From NCBI RefSeq assembly GCF_029269835.1, contig NZ_JARJBB010000008.1, positions 1-64,000 of the forward strand: a DNA stretch of 64,000 nt, written 5' to 3'. The position numbers were made by a program, and so were the translations under genes. This document shows, one piece after another, positions 32,854-40,458 of this stretch. A model generated the notes under the pieces. That model made no database searches and had not been told where the DNA came from. It was given only the letters and a program-made list of their open reading frames with translations. The stretch comes from Streptomyces tropicalis. Lineage in GTDB: Bacteria; Actinomycetota; Actinomycetes; Streptomycetales; Streptomycetaceae. Position 1 is the first letter of the stretch; the number at the start of each line of letters is the position of its first letter.

Positions 32854-34017
32854 TCAGCTCTGGGAGCCTGAACGCAGTTTCGCCAGGTCGGACTTGACGA
32901 TGTCGACCGGGATCGCGAAACCGAGGCCGACGCTGCCCGCGTTGGACGAGTCCGTGCTGGAACCGGACGAGTACATCGCGGAGTTGATGCCGATGACGTT
33001 GCCGCTGGTGTCGATCAGTGCGCCGCCGGAGTTGCCCGGGTTCAGCGACGCGTCCGTCTGGATCGCCCTGTACGTGGTGGTGGAGGAGCCGGTGTCGCCG
33101 TTGAACTCCCGGCCGCCGAACTGGAACGGCCAGCGTCCGTCGCCGCCGCCGCCCTGCGCCTGGCTCTCGTCGGTGGAGACGGTCACGTCGCGGTCAAGGG
33201 CCGAGACGATGCCGCTGGTGACGGTGCCGGTGAGGCCCTCGGGGGAGCCGATGGCCACGACCTGGTCGCCGACCGCGACGCCGGCGGAGTCGCCGAGGGC
33301 GGCGGGCTTGAGGCCGGAGGCGCCCTGCAGGTCGATCAGGGCGAGGTCCTTGGAGCTGTCGGTGCCGACGACCCGCGCGCTGTACTGGTGGCCGTCGCTG
33401 GTGCGCACCTTGACCGACGAGGCGCCCGCGACGACGTGGTTGTTGGTGACGACCTCGCCGCCGCCGGTGACGACCACGCCGGAGCCGGTGGAGGAGCCGT
33501 CGGGGAGGGTGGCGTTGACCTCGACCACGCTCGGGCTGACCGCCTTGGCGATCGCCGCGATGCTGCCCCGCTGGCCGGCGGGCACCGCGTTGGCGCTGGT
33601 GCCGCCGGCGGCGGCCGCGTTCCTGCCGGTCAGCTCCTGGAAGGCGTAGGCGGTGCCGCCCCCGATGGCGGCGGCGGCGATCGCCACGGCCGCGAGCAGC
33701 GCCGTGGTGCCCCTGGCGCGCCGGTGCGGTGCGGGCGCGGGCTCCGCCGCGAAGGTCCCCGTCCCCCCGGGACCTCCGCCGTGGCCGCCCCAGCCGGCCC
33801 AGCCGCCCTGCGCGCCTCCGCCGCCCCGCACGCCTCCGCCGTACGGGGTGCTCCCGCCGCCGGCGAACGCGACCGGGTCCGGCGCGTGGGCCGGCGGCGG
33901 GGGCCACTCCGGGTTCACGGGGGAGGAGGCGTGCTGCTGCCGGGGGTACGCGGCCGGCTGGGTCGCGTCACCCTGGGCGTGGTCGTACTCGCCGCTGCGG
34001 CGGATGCTCTCACTCAT
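32854..34017 (-). CDS. HtrA-like membrane-anchored serine protease without PDZ domain
   Basis: 387 residues. A 100-residue Gly/Pro/Ala-rich cytoplasmic N-terminus precedes one membrane helix (about 104-126) and an extracytoplasmic trypsin-like domain with triad His194 (TNNHVV), Asp224 (SSKDLALI) and Ser330 (NPGNSGG). The protein ends about 55 residues after Ser330, so the PDZ domain usual in HtrA/DegP is missing. It is first in the operon with the small protein and the two-component pair. Likely role: quality control of exported proteins under the control of that pair. No clear ribosome-binding site is seen before ATG 34017. Confidence 0.9.
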   Translation of the reverse strand: MSESIRRSGEYDHAQGDATQPAAYPRQQHASSPVNPEWPPPPAHAPDPVAFAGGGSTPYGGGVRGGGGAQGGWAGWGGHGGGPGGTGTFAAEPAPAPHRRARGTTALLAAVAIAAAAIGGGTAYAFQELTGRNAAAAGGTSANAVPAGQRGSIAAIAKAVSPSVVEVNATLPDGSSTGSGVVVTGGGEVVTNNHVVAGASSVKVRTSDGHQYSARVVGTDSSKDLALIDLQGASGLKPAALGDSAGVAVGDQVVAIGSPEGLTGTVTSGIVSALDRDVTVSTDESQAQGGGGDGRWPFQFGGREFNGDTGSSTTTYRAIQTDASLNPGNSGGALIDTSGNVIGINSAMYSSGSSTDSSNAGSVGLGFAIPVDIVKSDLAKLRSGSQS

Positions 34018-34039
34018 GACAAGGAGAGTGACCCGTGAT

Positions 34040-34067
34040 CATGAGAGGCTCCTGAGTCCCGCCTGAG
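34040..34067 (-). promoter_or_regulatory. 11-bp-phased direct repeats upstream of htrA-like gene
   Basis: On the plus strand CATGAG (34040-34045), CCTGAG (34051-34056) and CCTGAG (34062-34067): three hexamers at exact 11-base intervals, 23-50 bases upstream of the start. OmpR-family regulators bind such direct repeats, so this is a candidate site for the operon's own response regulator. Confidence 0.6.
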
Positions 34068-34140
34068 AAGCCCGACAGAACCTCGTATGCCCGATATAAG
34101 GGCGCCGCGGCCGGGGGGCCGGAGCCGCCCCGGAGCCCGC

Positions 34141-35163
34141 TCAGCCGCAGCCGCAGGACCCGCGCAGGACCAGGCGCGACGGGAAGACCTTCAGGCGCTC
34201 CCGGCGCGAGCCCGCCACCCGGAGCCCGTCGTCCAGGACGAGGTCGACCGCGGCCCGCGCCATCGCCGACCGGTCCGAGGCGACCGTGGTCAGCGGCGGG
34301 TCCGCGAGGGCCGCCTCCTTGATGTCGTCGAAGCCGGCCACGGCCAGCTCGCCGGGCACGTCGATCCGCAGCTCGCGCGCCGCCCGCAGCAGGCCGATGG
34401 CCTGGTCGTCGGTGGAGCAGAAGACGGCCGGCGGGCGGTTCGGCCCGGCGAGGATCTCCAGGGCGACCCGGTAGGCGTCGTAGCGGTTGTACGGGGCCTC
34501 GAAGAGCCGGCCCTCGGTCGGGATGCCGGCCTCGGCCATGGCGCGCCGCCAGCCCTCGACGTGGTCGGAGACCGGGTCGCCCACGGCGGGGGTCTCGGCC
34601 GTGCCGCCCATGCAGGCGACGTACTCGTGGCCGTGCTCCAGCAGGTGCCGGACGGCCAGCTGGGCACCCCCCAGGTCGTCGGTGACGACGGCGACGTCGT
34701 CGATGGCCTCGGGCCGCTCGTGCAGCAGCACCACCCGGGCGTCCCAGGCGTCGATCTCGGCGGCGGCGTGGTCGTTCAGCGCGTGGCTGACCAGGATCAG
34801 CCCGGAGACGCGCATCCCCAGGAAGGCCCGCAGGTAGTGGACCTCGCGCTCGCTCACGTAGTCCGAGTTGCCGACCAGGACCATCTTGCCGCGCTCGGCC
34901 GCCGCCCACTCGACCGCGTGCGCCATCTCGCCGAAGAACGGCTGCCGGGCGTCGGGGACGATGAGACCTATCAGGTCGGTGCGCCGCGAGGCCATGGCCT
35001 GGGCGACCCGGTCGGGCCGGTACCCCAGTTCCTTGATCGCGGCGAGCACGCGCTCCCGCGTGGCCGGGGCGACCGGCCGGGGTCCGTTGTTGATGACGTA
35101 GCTCACCACGGCGGTGGACGTCCCCGCCAGCCGCGCCACATCGTCCCGAGTCACCTTTGCCAC
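34141..35163 (-). CDS. LacI-family transcriptional regulator
   Basis: 340 residues. The N-terminal helix-turn-helix and hinge are clear: VTRDDVARLAGTSTAVVSYVINNGPRPVAPATRERVLAAIKELGYRPDRVAQAMASRRT. A periplasmic-binding-protein-like effector domain follows (DLIGLIVPDARQPFFGEMAHAVEWAA ... VFCSTDDQAIGLLRAARELRIDVPGELAVAGFDDI). The last residues SCGCG carry two cysteines close to the C-terminus, unusual for LacI proteins. Ligand and targets are unknown; no sugar transporter is adjacent. Confidence 0.93.
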   Translation of the reverse strand: MAKVTRDDVARLAGTSTAVVSYVINNGPRPVAPATRERVLAAIKELGYRPDRVAQAMASRRTDLIGLIVPDARQPFFGEMAHAVEWAAAERGKMVLVGNSDYVSEREVHYLRAFLGMRVSGLILVSHALNDHAAAEIDAWDARVVLLHERPEAIDDVAVVTDDLGGAQLAVRHLLEHGHEYVACMGGTAETPAVGDPVSDHVEGWRRAMAEAGIPTEGRLFEAPYNRYDAYRVALEILAGPNRPPAVFCSTDDQAIGLLRAARELRIDVPGELAVAGFDDIKEAALADPPLTTVASDRSAMARAAVDLVLDDGLRVAGSRRERLKVFPSRLVLRGSCGCG

Positions 35164-35191
35164 GCGCGGAGTCTACGCGGATTGACCCCCT

Positions 35192-35242
35192 CCGGGCAGG
35201 GCGTATCGCACGGTGGATGTGCGGAAGCAATGCCCTGCCCGG
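35192..35242 (-). terminator. Hairpin after glnR
   Basis: Perfect 11-bp inverted repeat CCGGGCAGGGC (35192-35202, 35232-35242) around a 29-base loop that contains a smaller CGCAC/GTGCG stem. It lies between the glnR stop and the lacI-type gene start and probably ends the glnR transcript. Confidence 0.55.
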
Positions 35243-35249
35243 CGCCCCG

Positions 35250-36074
35250 TCACGCCTCCGCGCCGGCCTCCGCCTTCACCGTGCCCGCCGGAGTGTCCGC
35301 ATCGTCCCGCTTTGCCCCGGTGGCCCCGGCCGTCCTGCTCTTCTCGGCGGCCTTGCCCGCGGTCCCGCCCGTCCGGGAGGCGCCGCCTGCGGAGCGCTCG
35401 GGCTTCTCGGGAGTGACGAACCGGTAGCCGACGTTGCGGACCGTGCCGATCAGCGACTCGTGCTCCGGGCCGAGCTTGGCGCGCAGCCGCCGCACGTGCA
35501 CGTCGACGGTCCGGGTGCCGCCGAAGTAGTCGTAGCCCCAGACCTCCTGCAGCAGCTGGGCGCGGGTGAAGACGCGGCCCGGGTGCTGCGCGAGGTACTT
35601 CAGCAGCTCGAACTCCTTGAAGGTGAGGTCCAGCACCCGGCCCTTGAGCTTGGCGCTGTAGGTCGCCTCGTCCACCGACAGGTCGCCGTTGCGGATCTCC
35701 ATCGGGGAGTCGTCGTTGACCAGCTGCTGCCGGCCCATGGCCAGCCGCAGCCGGGCCTCGACCTCGGCCGGCCCGGCGGTGTCGAGCAGCACGTCGTCGA
35801 TGCCCCAGTCGGCGGTGACCGCCGCGAGGCCGCCCTCCGTCACGACGAGGACCAGCGGGCAGCCGGGGCCGGTGGAGCGCAGCAGCTGGCACAGGCTGCG
35901 CACCTGCGGCAGGTCGCGCCGCCCGTCGATCAGGATGACGTCGGCGCCCGGGGTGTCCACCAGGGCCGGGCCCTCCGCCGGGGCCACCCGCACGTTGTGC
36001 AGCAGCAGGCCGAGAGCGGGAAGCACCTCCGCGGACGGCTGGAGGGCGTTGGTCAGGAGCAGGAGGGAACTCAT
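35250..36074 (-). CDS. glnR: GlnR, global nitrogen regulator (orphan OmpR-type)
   Basis: 274 residues. Nearly identical to the known actinomycete GlnR: MSSLLLLTNALQPSAEVLP, VRVAPAEGPALVDTPGADV and the winged-helix segment FKEFELLKYLAQHPGRVF. It controls amtB, glnA, glnII, nir and other nitrogen genes under nitrogen limitation. It has no partner kinase; Asp50 is present in ADVILIDGRR but the usual acidic pocket is incomplete, as described for the family. The C-terminal tail after PEKPERS is Ala/Gly/Thr/Lys-rich and variable. It is divergent from a hydrolase gene. Confidence 0.97.
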   Translation of the reverse strand: MSSLLLLTNALQPSAEVLPALGLLLHNVRVAPAEGPALVDTPGADVILIDGRRDLPQVRSLCQLLRSTGPGCPLVLVVTEGGLAAVTADWGIDDVLLDTAGPAEVEARLRLAMGRQQLVNDDSPMEIRNGDLSVDEATYSAKLKGRVLDLTFKEFELLKYLAQHPGRVFTRAQLLQEVWGYDYFGGTRTVDVHVRRLRAKLGPEHESLIGTVRNVGYRFVTPEKPERSAGGASRTGGTAGKAAEKSRTAGATGAKRDDADTPAGTVKAEAGAEA

Positions 36075-36390
36075 CGCGCCCCACCCCCGAGCCCTCGGTT
36101 CCGCGCGGTCCGGGGGGATCCCCCGGACCGGATCGTCGTGCGTTCGTGCTCGGTTCGCTCGTCCATGGCGTCTGGTTCCTCCTCGGTCCCTGCGAGGACG
36201 TCTGCGGCACTGCCTCGTACGTGGTGCGAATCCCGTGCCCCGGGGGACCCGCTGCGGCCCCGGAGGACCGCGGTGCGCCCCGTCGCCCCGTACACCTGCG
36301 GTTTCTCCCGCGTCGTGTACAACGGTCCGAAAGCACAAAAGGACCCGGGGGCGTCGCTGCCCGAGTCCTCTTCCCAGCAGAATAGCCGAC
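36075..36390. other. glnR/hydrolase divergent intergenic region
   Basis: 316 bases. It contains the glnR leader, a terminator-like hairpin facing glnR (36340-36369) and, just before it on the same strand, a TATTCT hexamer (36381-36386). I see no gene. Confidence 0.5.
36340..36369 (-). terminator. Terminator-like hairpin in the possible glnR leader
   Basis: Imperfect stem (AGGACCCGGGG with CCCGAGTCCT) followed, on the minus strand, by TTTTG. It lies about 270 bases before the glnR start and just after a possible -10, so it could be a leader attenuator or stop antisense transcription. Confidence 0.4.
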
Positions 36391-37245
36391 ATGAGCTCGG
36401 GTTCGGCAGATCATGTGGCACGTTCGGCGATCGTCCCGGAGTCTGAGACACCCCTACCCGCCAGGGTCCGCATGTATCTGCGCACGGCGGACGGGGTGGA
36501 TGTCGACGCCCGGTACGAGCCGGGAGCGGCCGGGAGCGCACCCGGCGGGCCGGTGTTCGTGGTCGCCCACGGCTTCACCGGCGACCTGGACCGGCCGCAG
36601 GTGCGCCGGGTGGCGCGGGCCCTCGCCCGGCACGGCGCGGTGGTCACCTTCTCCTTCCGCGGCCACGGCGCCTCGGGCGGGCGCTCGACGGTCGGCGACC
36701 GGGAGGTGCTCGACCTCGCGGCGGCGGTGGCATGGGCGCGCGGGTTCGGGCACGCGCGCGCGGTGACCGTCGGCTTCTCCATGGGCGGCTCGGTCGTCCT
36801 GCGGCAGGCGGCCCTCGGCGGCGCGGCCGACGGCACCCCGGCCGCGGCGGGGGCGCGGCCGGACGCGGTGGTCTCGGTGAGCTCCCCGGCCCGCTGGTAC
36901 TACCGGGGCACGGCCCCCATGCGCCGGCTGCACTGGCTGGTCACCCGCCCCGAGGGCCGGCTGGTGGGCCGCTACGGCCTGCGGACCCGCATCCACCACC
37001 GGGACTGGGACCCGGTCCCGCTGCCCCCGGTCGAGGCGGCCGGCCGGATCGCGCCCGTCCCGCTGCTGATCGTGCACGGCGACCAGGACGCGTACTTCCC
37101 CCTGGACCACCCCCGCATGCTGGCCGAGGCCGCCGGTGACCACGGCGAACTGTGGATCGAACCGGGCATGGGCCACGCCGAGCACGCGGCCGCGGACGGC
37201 CTGCTGCACCGCATCGGGGACTGGGCCGCCGCGCGGGCGGGCTAG
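36391..37245 (+). CDS. Alpha/beta hydrolase
   Basis: 284 residues, alpha/beta-hydrolase fold. The oxyanion region is VVAHGFTGD, the nucleophile elbow VGFSMGGSV (G-x-S-x-G, Ser in GFSMG), the acid in VHGDQDAYFP and the catalytic His in GMGHAEHAA. Such enzymes are esterases, lipases or peptidases; the substrate is unknown. ATG 36391 is used; GTG 36414 and ATG 36472 are possible. The MoaD-like gene follows 37 bases later and may be cotranscribed. Confidence 0.88.
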   Translation: MSSGSADHVARSAIVPESETPLPARVRMYLRTADGVDVDARYEPGAAGSAPGGPVFVVAHGFTGDLDRPQVRRVARALARHGAVVTFSFRGHGASGGRSTVGDREVLDLAAAVAWARGFGHARAVTVGFSMGGSVVLRQAALGGAADGTPAAAGARPDAVVSVSSPARWYYRGTAPMRRLHWLVTRPEGRLVGRYGLRTRIHHRDWDPVPLPPVEAAGRIAPVPLLIVHGDQDAYFPLDHPRMLAEAAGDHGELWIEPGMGHAEHAAADGLLHRIGDWAAARAG

Positions 37246-37282
37246 CCTGGCCCTGTTCACTGCCGAGGAACCGAGGGACGGG

Positions 37283-37537
37283 ATGGCACAGGTCACGGTG
37301 CGCTACTGGGCTGCGGCGAAGGCCGCGGCCGGGGTCGCCGAGGAGCCGTACGAGGCGGACACGCTCGCACAGGCGCTCGACGCGGTGCGCGCGGAGCACC
37401 CCGGCGACCTCGCCCGCGTGCTGCTGCGCTGCTCGTTCCTCATCGACGGTGACCCCGTGGGGACCCGCGGACATGACACGGTACGGCTGACCGAGGGCGG
37501 CACGGTCGAGGTGCTCCCCCCGTTCGCAGGAGGGTGA
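37283..37537 (+). CDS. MoaD/ThiS-family sulfur-carrier protein
   Basis: 84-residue ubiquitin-fold protein ending in the essential Gly-Gly (PPFAGG) that is adenylated and thiocarboxylated. Start VTVRYWAAAKAAAGV and EVLPPFAGG match MoaD-like proteins. It could donate sulfur for molybdopterin, thiamine or thiolated metabolites; no partner synthase subunit is adjacent, though sulfur genes (sulfurtransferase, DsrE-like) lie a few kilobases to the right. SD GAGGGA precedes ATG 37283. Only 3 bases separate it from the next gene. Confidence 0.9.
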   Translation: MAQVTVRYWAAAKAAAGVAEEPYEADTLAQALDAVRAEHPGDLARVLLRCSFLIDGDPVGTRGHDTVRLTEGGTVEVLPPFAGG

Positions 37538-37540
37538 ACG

Positions 37541-38932
37541 ATGACCGACCGGCCGCATGAAGGGGCCCCCTACGAGGGCTACGACCCGTACGCGCAGCAG
37601 TACGGCCGGCCGCAGCAGCCGTACCCGCACGCCGACCCGTCCCAGCCGGACCAGGCGTACGGGCAGCCGGGGCAGCAGGCGTACCCGCAGGCGTACCCGC
37701 ACCACCCGCATCCGCAGGCCCAGCCGTACCCGCAGGCGCAGCCGTACCCGGAGGCAGGGCCGCAGGCGCAGTCCGGGGACCCGCGGCAGCAGTGGCCCGG
37801 CCGGCCGGGCGCCCCCGACGACCCGCGGGCCGGGCAGCAGCACACCCAGCAGTGGCAGGGGCAGACCTGGGAGTCCCGCACCCGGGCGCACCAGCCGGCC
37901 GCGCCGGCGGAGACCGCGTACCTGCCGCCCGTGGGGCAGCAGGAGCCGGCCGCGCTGGCGGAGACCGCGTACCTGCCGCCGGTCCGGCCGCAGGACCCGG
38001 CGGCCGCGCAGACCGCGTACCTCCCGCCCGTGGGGCACCAGGGGGCGGCCGCGCGCGGCGCGTCCGGCGGCCCTCTCCCGGCGGCCTCCGCCGGGGCTCC
38101 CACGGGCACCGCGGCGGCGGGCGGCTCGGGGGAGGCGCCGGAGTACGGCCCGGCCACCGTGGCCGGAAACACCCGCGTCACCGACGCGCAGCGGGCCCGT
38201 GCCGAGGGCCGCTCGCCGGTCATCGAGCCGGGGATGCAGCCGGCCGCGCTCACGGCGCTGCTCGGGCTGCTGCTCGCCGGGACGGCCGAGCTCGGCTCGT
38301 TCGCGCTGCTCGTCCCGCTCGTCGTGCTCCAGGGGGTGACCGCGGCGGGGTGGTTCCGGCTGAACGGCATGTGGCCCGCGCGGCAGGGCATCGCCCTCGG
38401 CTTCGCGGGCGCGCTGGCCGCGGACGCGGCCGTGCTGGGCGCGGGCCGGGAGCACGCGCCGGCCGCGATCCTCGGCACGCTCGGGGTGTGGGTGCTGCTC
38501 ACCCTCGTGCTCCAGCTGCGGTCCCACGCCGACCCGGACGAGCGGATGTACGGGCTGATGGCGACCGTGGCCGCCGCGGCCCTGGCGATCATCGCGACCG
38601 GCTACCTCGCCGCCGGGGCGGACGCGGTCGCGATCGGCGCGACGGCGGTCGCCGTGGCAGTCCTGGCCCGTGCGCTCCCGCTGCCCACCCCGGTCTCGGT
38701 GGTCGTCGCGCTGCTCGCGGCGGCCGGTGCGGGCATCGCGGTCGGCAGCGCGACCGGGACGGGCGCCGCGGGCGCGCTGCTCGGCGGGGGCGCCGCGGTG
38801 TGCGCCCTGGTCGGCCACCGCGCGGCGAGCTACGACTACCCCTCGCGCTTCGTGCACTTCACGGCCGGTGTGGCCCTGCCGCTGGCGGCCGCGGCCCCGG
38901 CGGTGTGGGTGCTGGGACGCGCGCTCGGCTAG
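37541..38932 (+). CDS. Proline-rich polytopic membrane protein with ETAYLPP repeats
   Basis: 463 residues, unknown function. Residues 1-215 are low complexity, rich in Pro, Gln, Tyr and Ala (AYPQ/QPYP repeats), and include three copies of (E/Q)TAYLPPV at 51- and 48-base intervals (around 37910, 37961 and 38009). The rest has about nine or ten membrane helices with little polar sequence. Pro-rich cytoplasmic tails with Thr-containing repeats are frequent targets of bacterial Ser/Thr kinases. The TAG stop is part of a CTAG at the left edge of a palindromic element. Confidence 0.75.
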   Translation: MTDRPHEGAPYEGYDPYAQQYGRPQQPYPHADPSQPDQAYGQPGQQAYPQAYPHHPHPQAQPYPQAQPYPEAGPQAQSGDPRQQWPGRPGAPDDPRAGQQHTQQWQGQTWESRTRAHQPAAPAETAYLPPVGQQEPAALAETAYLPPVRPQDPAAAQTAYLPPVGHQGAAARGASGGPLPAASAGAPTGTAAAGGSGEAPEYGPATVAGNTRVTDAQRARAEGRSPVIEPGMQPAALTALLGLLLAGTAELGSFALLVPLVVLQGVTAAGWFRLNGMWPARQGIALGFAGALAADAAVLGAGREHAPAAILGTLGVWVLLTLVLQLRSHADPDERMYGLMATVAAAALAIIATGYLAAGADAVAIGATAVAVAVLARALPLPTPVSVVVALLAAAGAGIAVGSATGTGAAGALLGGGAAVCALVGHRAASYDYPSRFVHFTAGVALPLAAAAPAVWVLGRALG

Positions 38933-39013
38933 GGTCTTTCGTTCGGATCATGCCGGATCAGGGCGCGGTGCCAGGGCCCGCGAGCCCGGCATGATCCAAA
39001 CGAGAGGCCCTGG
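38929..39013. mobile_element. 85-bp palindromic mini-element (MITE-like), CTAG edge on a stop codon
   Basis: Terminal inverted repeats of about 28 bp: the left end CTAGGGTCTTTCGTTCGGAT continues to CATGCCGG; the right end, read in reverse, begins CCAGGGCCTCTCGTTTGGAT and continues to CATGCCGG. No coding capacity. The left CTAG contains the TAG stop of the upstream gene (38930-38932); the right edge is CTGG. Looks like a non-autonomous element of an IS5-like transposon that targets CTAG; family assignment is inference. Confidence 0.65.
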
Positions 39014-39195
39014 ATCCCTCCGCTTTCCCGACCGCCCCCCGCGACCGTGCCCCACCCGCCGGTCCGGGGGCGGTCCGCTGTCCGGGCCCGCACATGTCAC
39101 AGGTGATCGACAATCCGCCGGAAGGTCTTGCCGCCCGGGTTACGCTCGCGCCGGGGCGGCCGGCCGGCCGCCCCGGAAGGCCGAGGTGGGGAACC

Positions 39196-39930
39196 ATGCG
39201 CGCGCTGCGAATACTTCTGATCCTCGTCGTGGTCCTGGGCGGGCTGTTCACGGCGGCCGACCGGCTCGCGGTGCACTTCGCCGAGGGCGAGGCGGCGGAC
39301 AGGCTGCGGACCAGCGAGAACCTGAACAGCACCCCGGACGTGTCCATCAAGGGCTTCCCCTTCCTCACCCAGGTCGCGAGCGGCGAGCTCGACGACGTCG
39401 AGGTCGGCATCGGGCACTACGAGGCGGCCACCGGCGACGGCCAGAAGATCCGCATCGACGGCCTCCACGCCGACCTCCGGGGCGTGGTCCTCTCCGGCGA
39501 CTACCACGCGGCCACCGCCGACTCGGCGACCGGCACCGCGACCATCTCCTACTCCGAACTGCTGCGGACCGCCAAGTCCGAGCCCACCCGCGTCGCGCCG
39601 GGCATCACCGCCCGGGTGGTCGGCCTGTCCGACGGCGGCAACGGCAAGATCAAGGTGGCCGTGGAGGCCACGGTGCTCGGCGCCCGGCTGCCCCGCCCGG
39701 TGGCCGTGCTCAGCTCGGTCACGGTCCAGGGCGACGAGGTGCGGGTGAAGGCCGACGCCCTTCCCGCGCTCGGCGGCGCCGAGATCGCCGAGAGCCGCGT
39801 CCGGGCCATCACCGACTTCCAGCAGGCCGTCGACCGGCTGCCCGGCGGGATCCGGGTGGACTCGGTGCGGGCCGCGAAGGACGGCGTCGAGATCACGGTG
39901 AAGGGTTCGCACGTCAAGCTGGCCGGCTGA
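39196..39930 (+). CDS. DUF2993 (LmeA-like) membrane-anchored protein
   Basis: 244 residues. One N-terminal membrane helix or signal (MRALRILLILVVVLGGLFTAA), then a mainly beta domain starting VHFAEGEAADRLRTSENLNSTPDVSIKGFPFLTQVASGELDDVEVGIG, the hallmark of DUF2993. The best-known relative, mycobacterial LmeA, binds phosphoinositides and helps lipomannan elongation; the role here is unknown. ATG 39196 follows GAGGTGGGG; an in-frame ATG at 39094 would precede the hydrophobic segment by 34 polar residues and is less likely. Confidence 0.85.
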   Translation: MRALRILLILVVVLGGLFTAADRLAVHFAEGEAADRLRTSENLNSTPDVSIKGFPFLTQVASGELDDVEVGIGHYEAATGDGQKIRIDGLHADLRGVVLSGDYHAATADSATGTATISYSELLRTAKSEPTRVAPGITARVVGLSDGGNGKIKVAVEATVLGARLPRPVAVLSSVTVQGDEVRVKADALPALGGAEIAESRVRAITDFQQAVDRLPGGIRVDSVRAAKDGVEITVKGSHVKLAG

Positions 39931-40242
39931 GGGCCGTCCCGTGCTCCCCGGCGGGCGTCCGGAGCCCGGCGCCCGCGGGTGGCGCCGGACGGTGGGGCTC
40001 CGAAGCCGCGCGGCGGCAGGGCACGGCGGGTTCCGGGACCCGTCTCCGGAGGCGCCCCGAATCGCCGGTGTCCGACAGGCGAGACGGCCTGGTCCGCACC
40101 GCAGATGCACCGCCCCGGCCGAGCGGCGGGGAGCCCCCGGTGCTGCCCCGACGACACCAGGCCTCTCGCATGGTGGACGATCGCATCTCATCATGCGACA
40201 CGCCGGTGACACGGCCGCCCGTCGCTCCCTACGATCGGGCAC
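39931..40242. other. Gene-free interval before the cysteine leader peptide
   Basis: 312 bases, very G+C-rich, with no frame showing coding bias. The right end carries the promoter for the leader peptide and sulfurtransferase. Confidence 0.5.
40206..40235 (+). promoter_or_regulatory. Promoter of leader peptide/sulfurtransferase operon
   Basis: GTGACA (40206-40211), 18-base spacer, TACGAT (40230-40235), seven bases before ATG 40243. The predicted start of transcription falls at the ATG, so the leader peptide mRNA should be leaderless. Confidence 0.7.
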
Positions 40243-40323
40243 ATGAAGCGACAGGCGGATCTCACGAAGCGGCGGGCAGTGGACCTGTGCCGCGTTGCCG
40301 CCATGCTCTGTCGCCCCTTCTGA
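40243..40323 (+). CDS. Cysteine-containing leader peptide
   Basis: 26-codon open frame, too short for usual gene callers: MKRQADLTKRRAVDL followed by CRV, AAM and LCRPF. It has the LTxRRxVDLCRV...LCR pattern I recall from 'putative leader peptides' placed before sulfur-assimilation genes in actinomycetes; two Cys-Arg pairs sit in its last third. It ends 135 bases before the sulfurtransferase start. Predicted role: ribosome stalling on Cys codons when cysteinyl-tRNA is scarce changes expression of the downstream genes. Predicted to be leaderless. Confidence 0.8.
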   Translation: MKRQADLTKRRAVDLCRVAAMLCRPF

Positions 40324-40458
40324 GCGGGAGCCTCCGCCTCCCGTATCGCCGGCCCCGCGCCCGACTGCGGGCCTTCCGTGCGCCGCGCACGCCATCGCCG
40401 AAGCGCGTACCCGCACCCCACGCACGCCCCGCCGCATCTGCCCCGGAGGAGATTGAGC

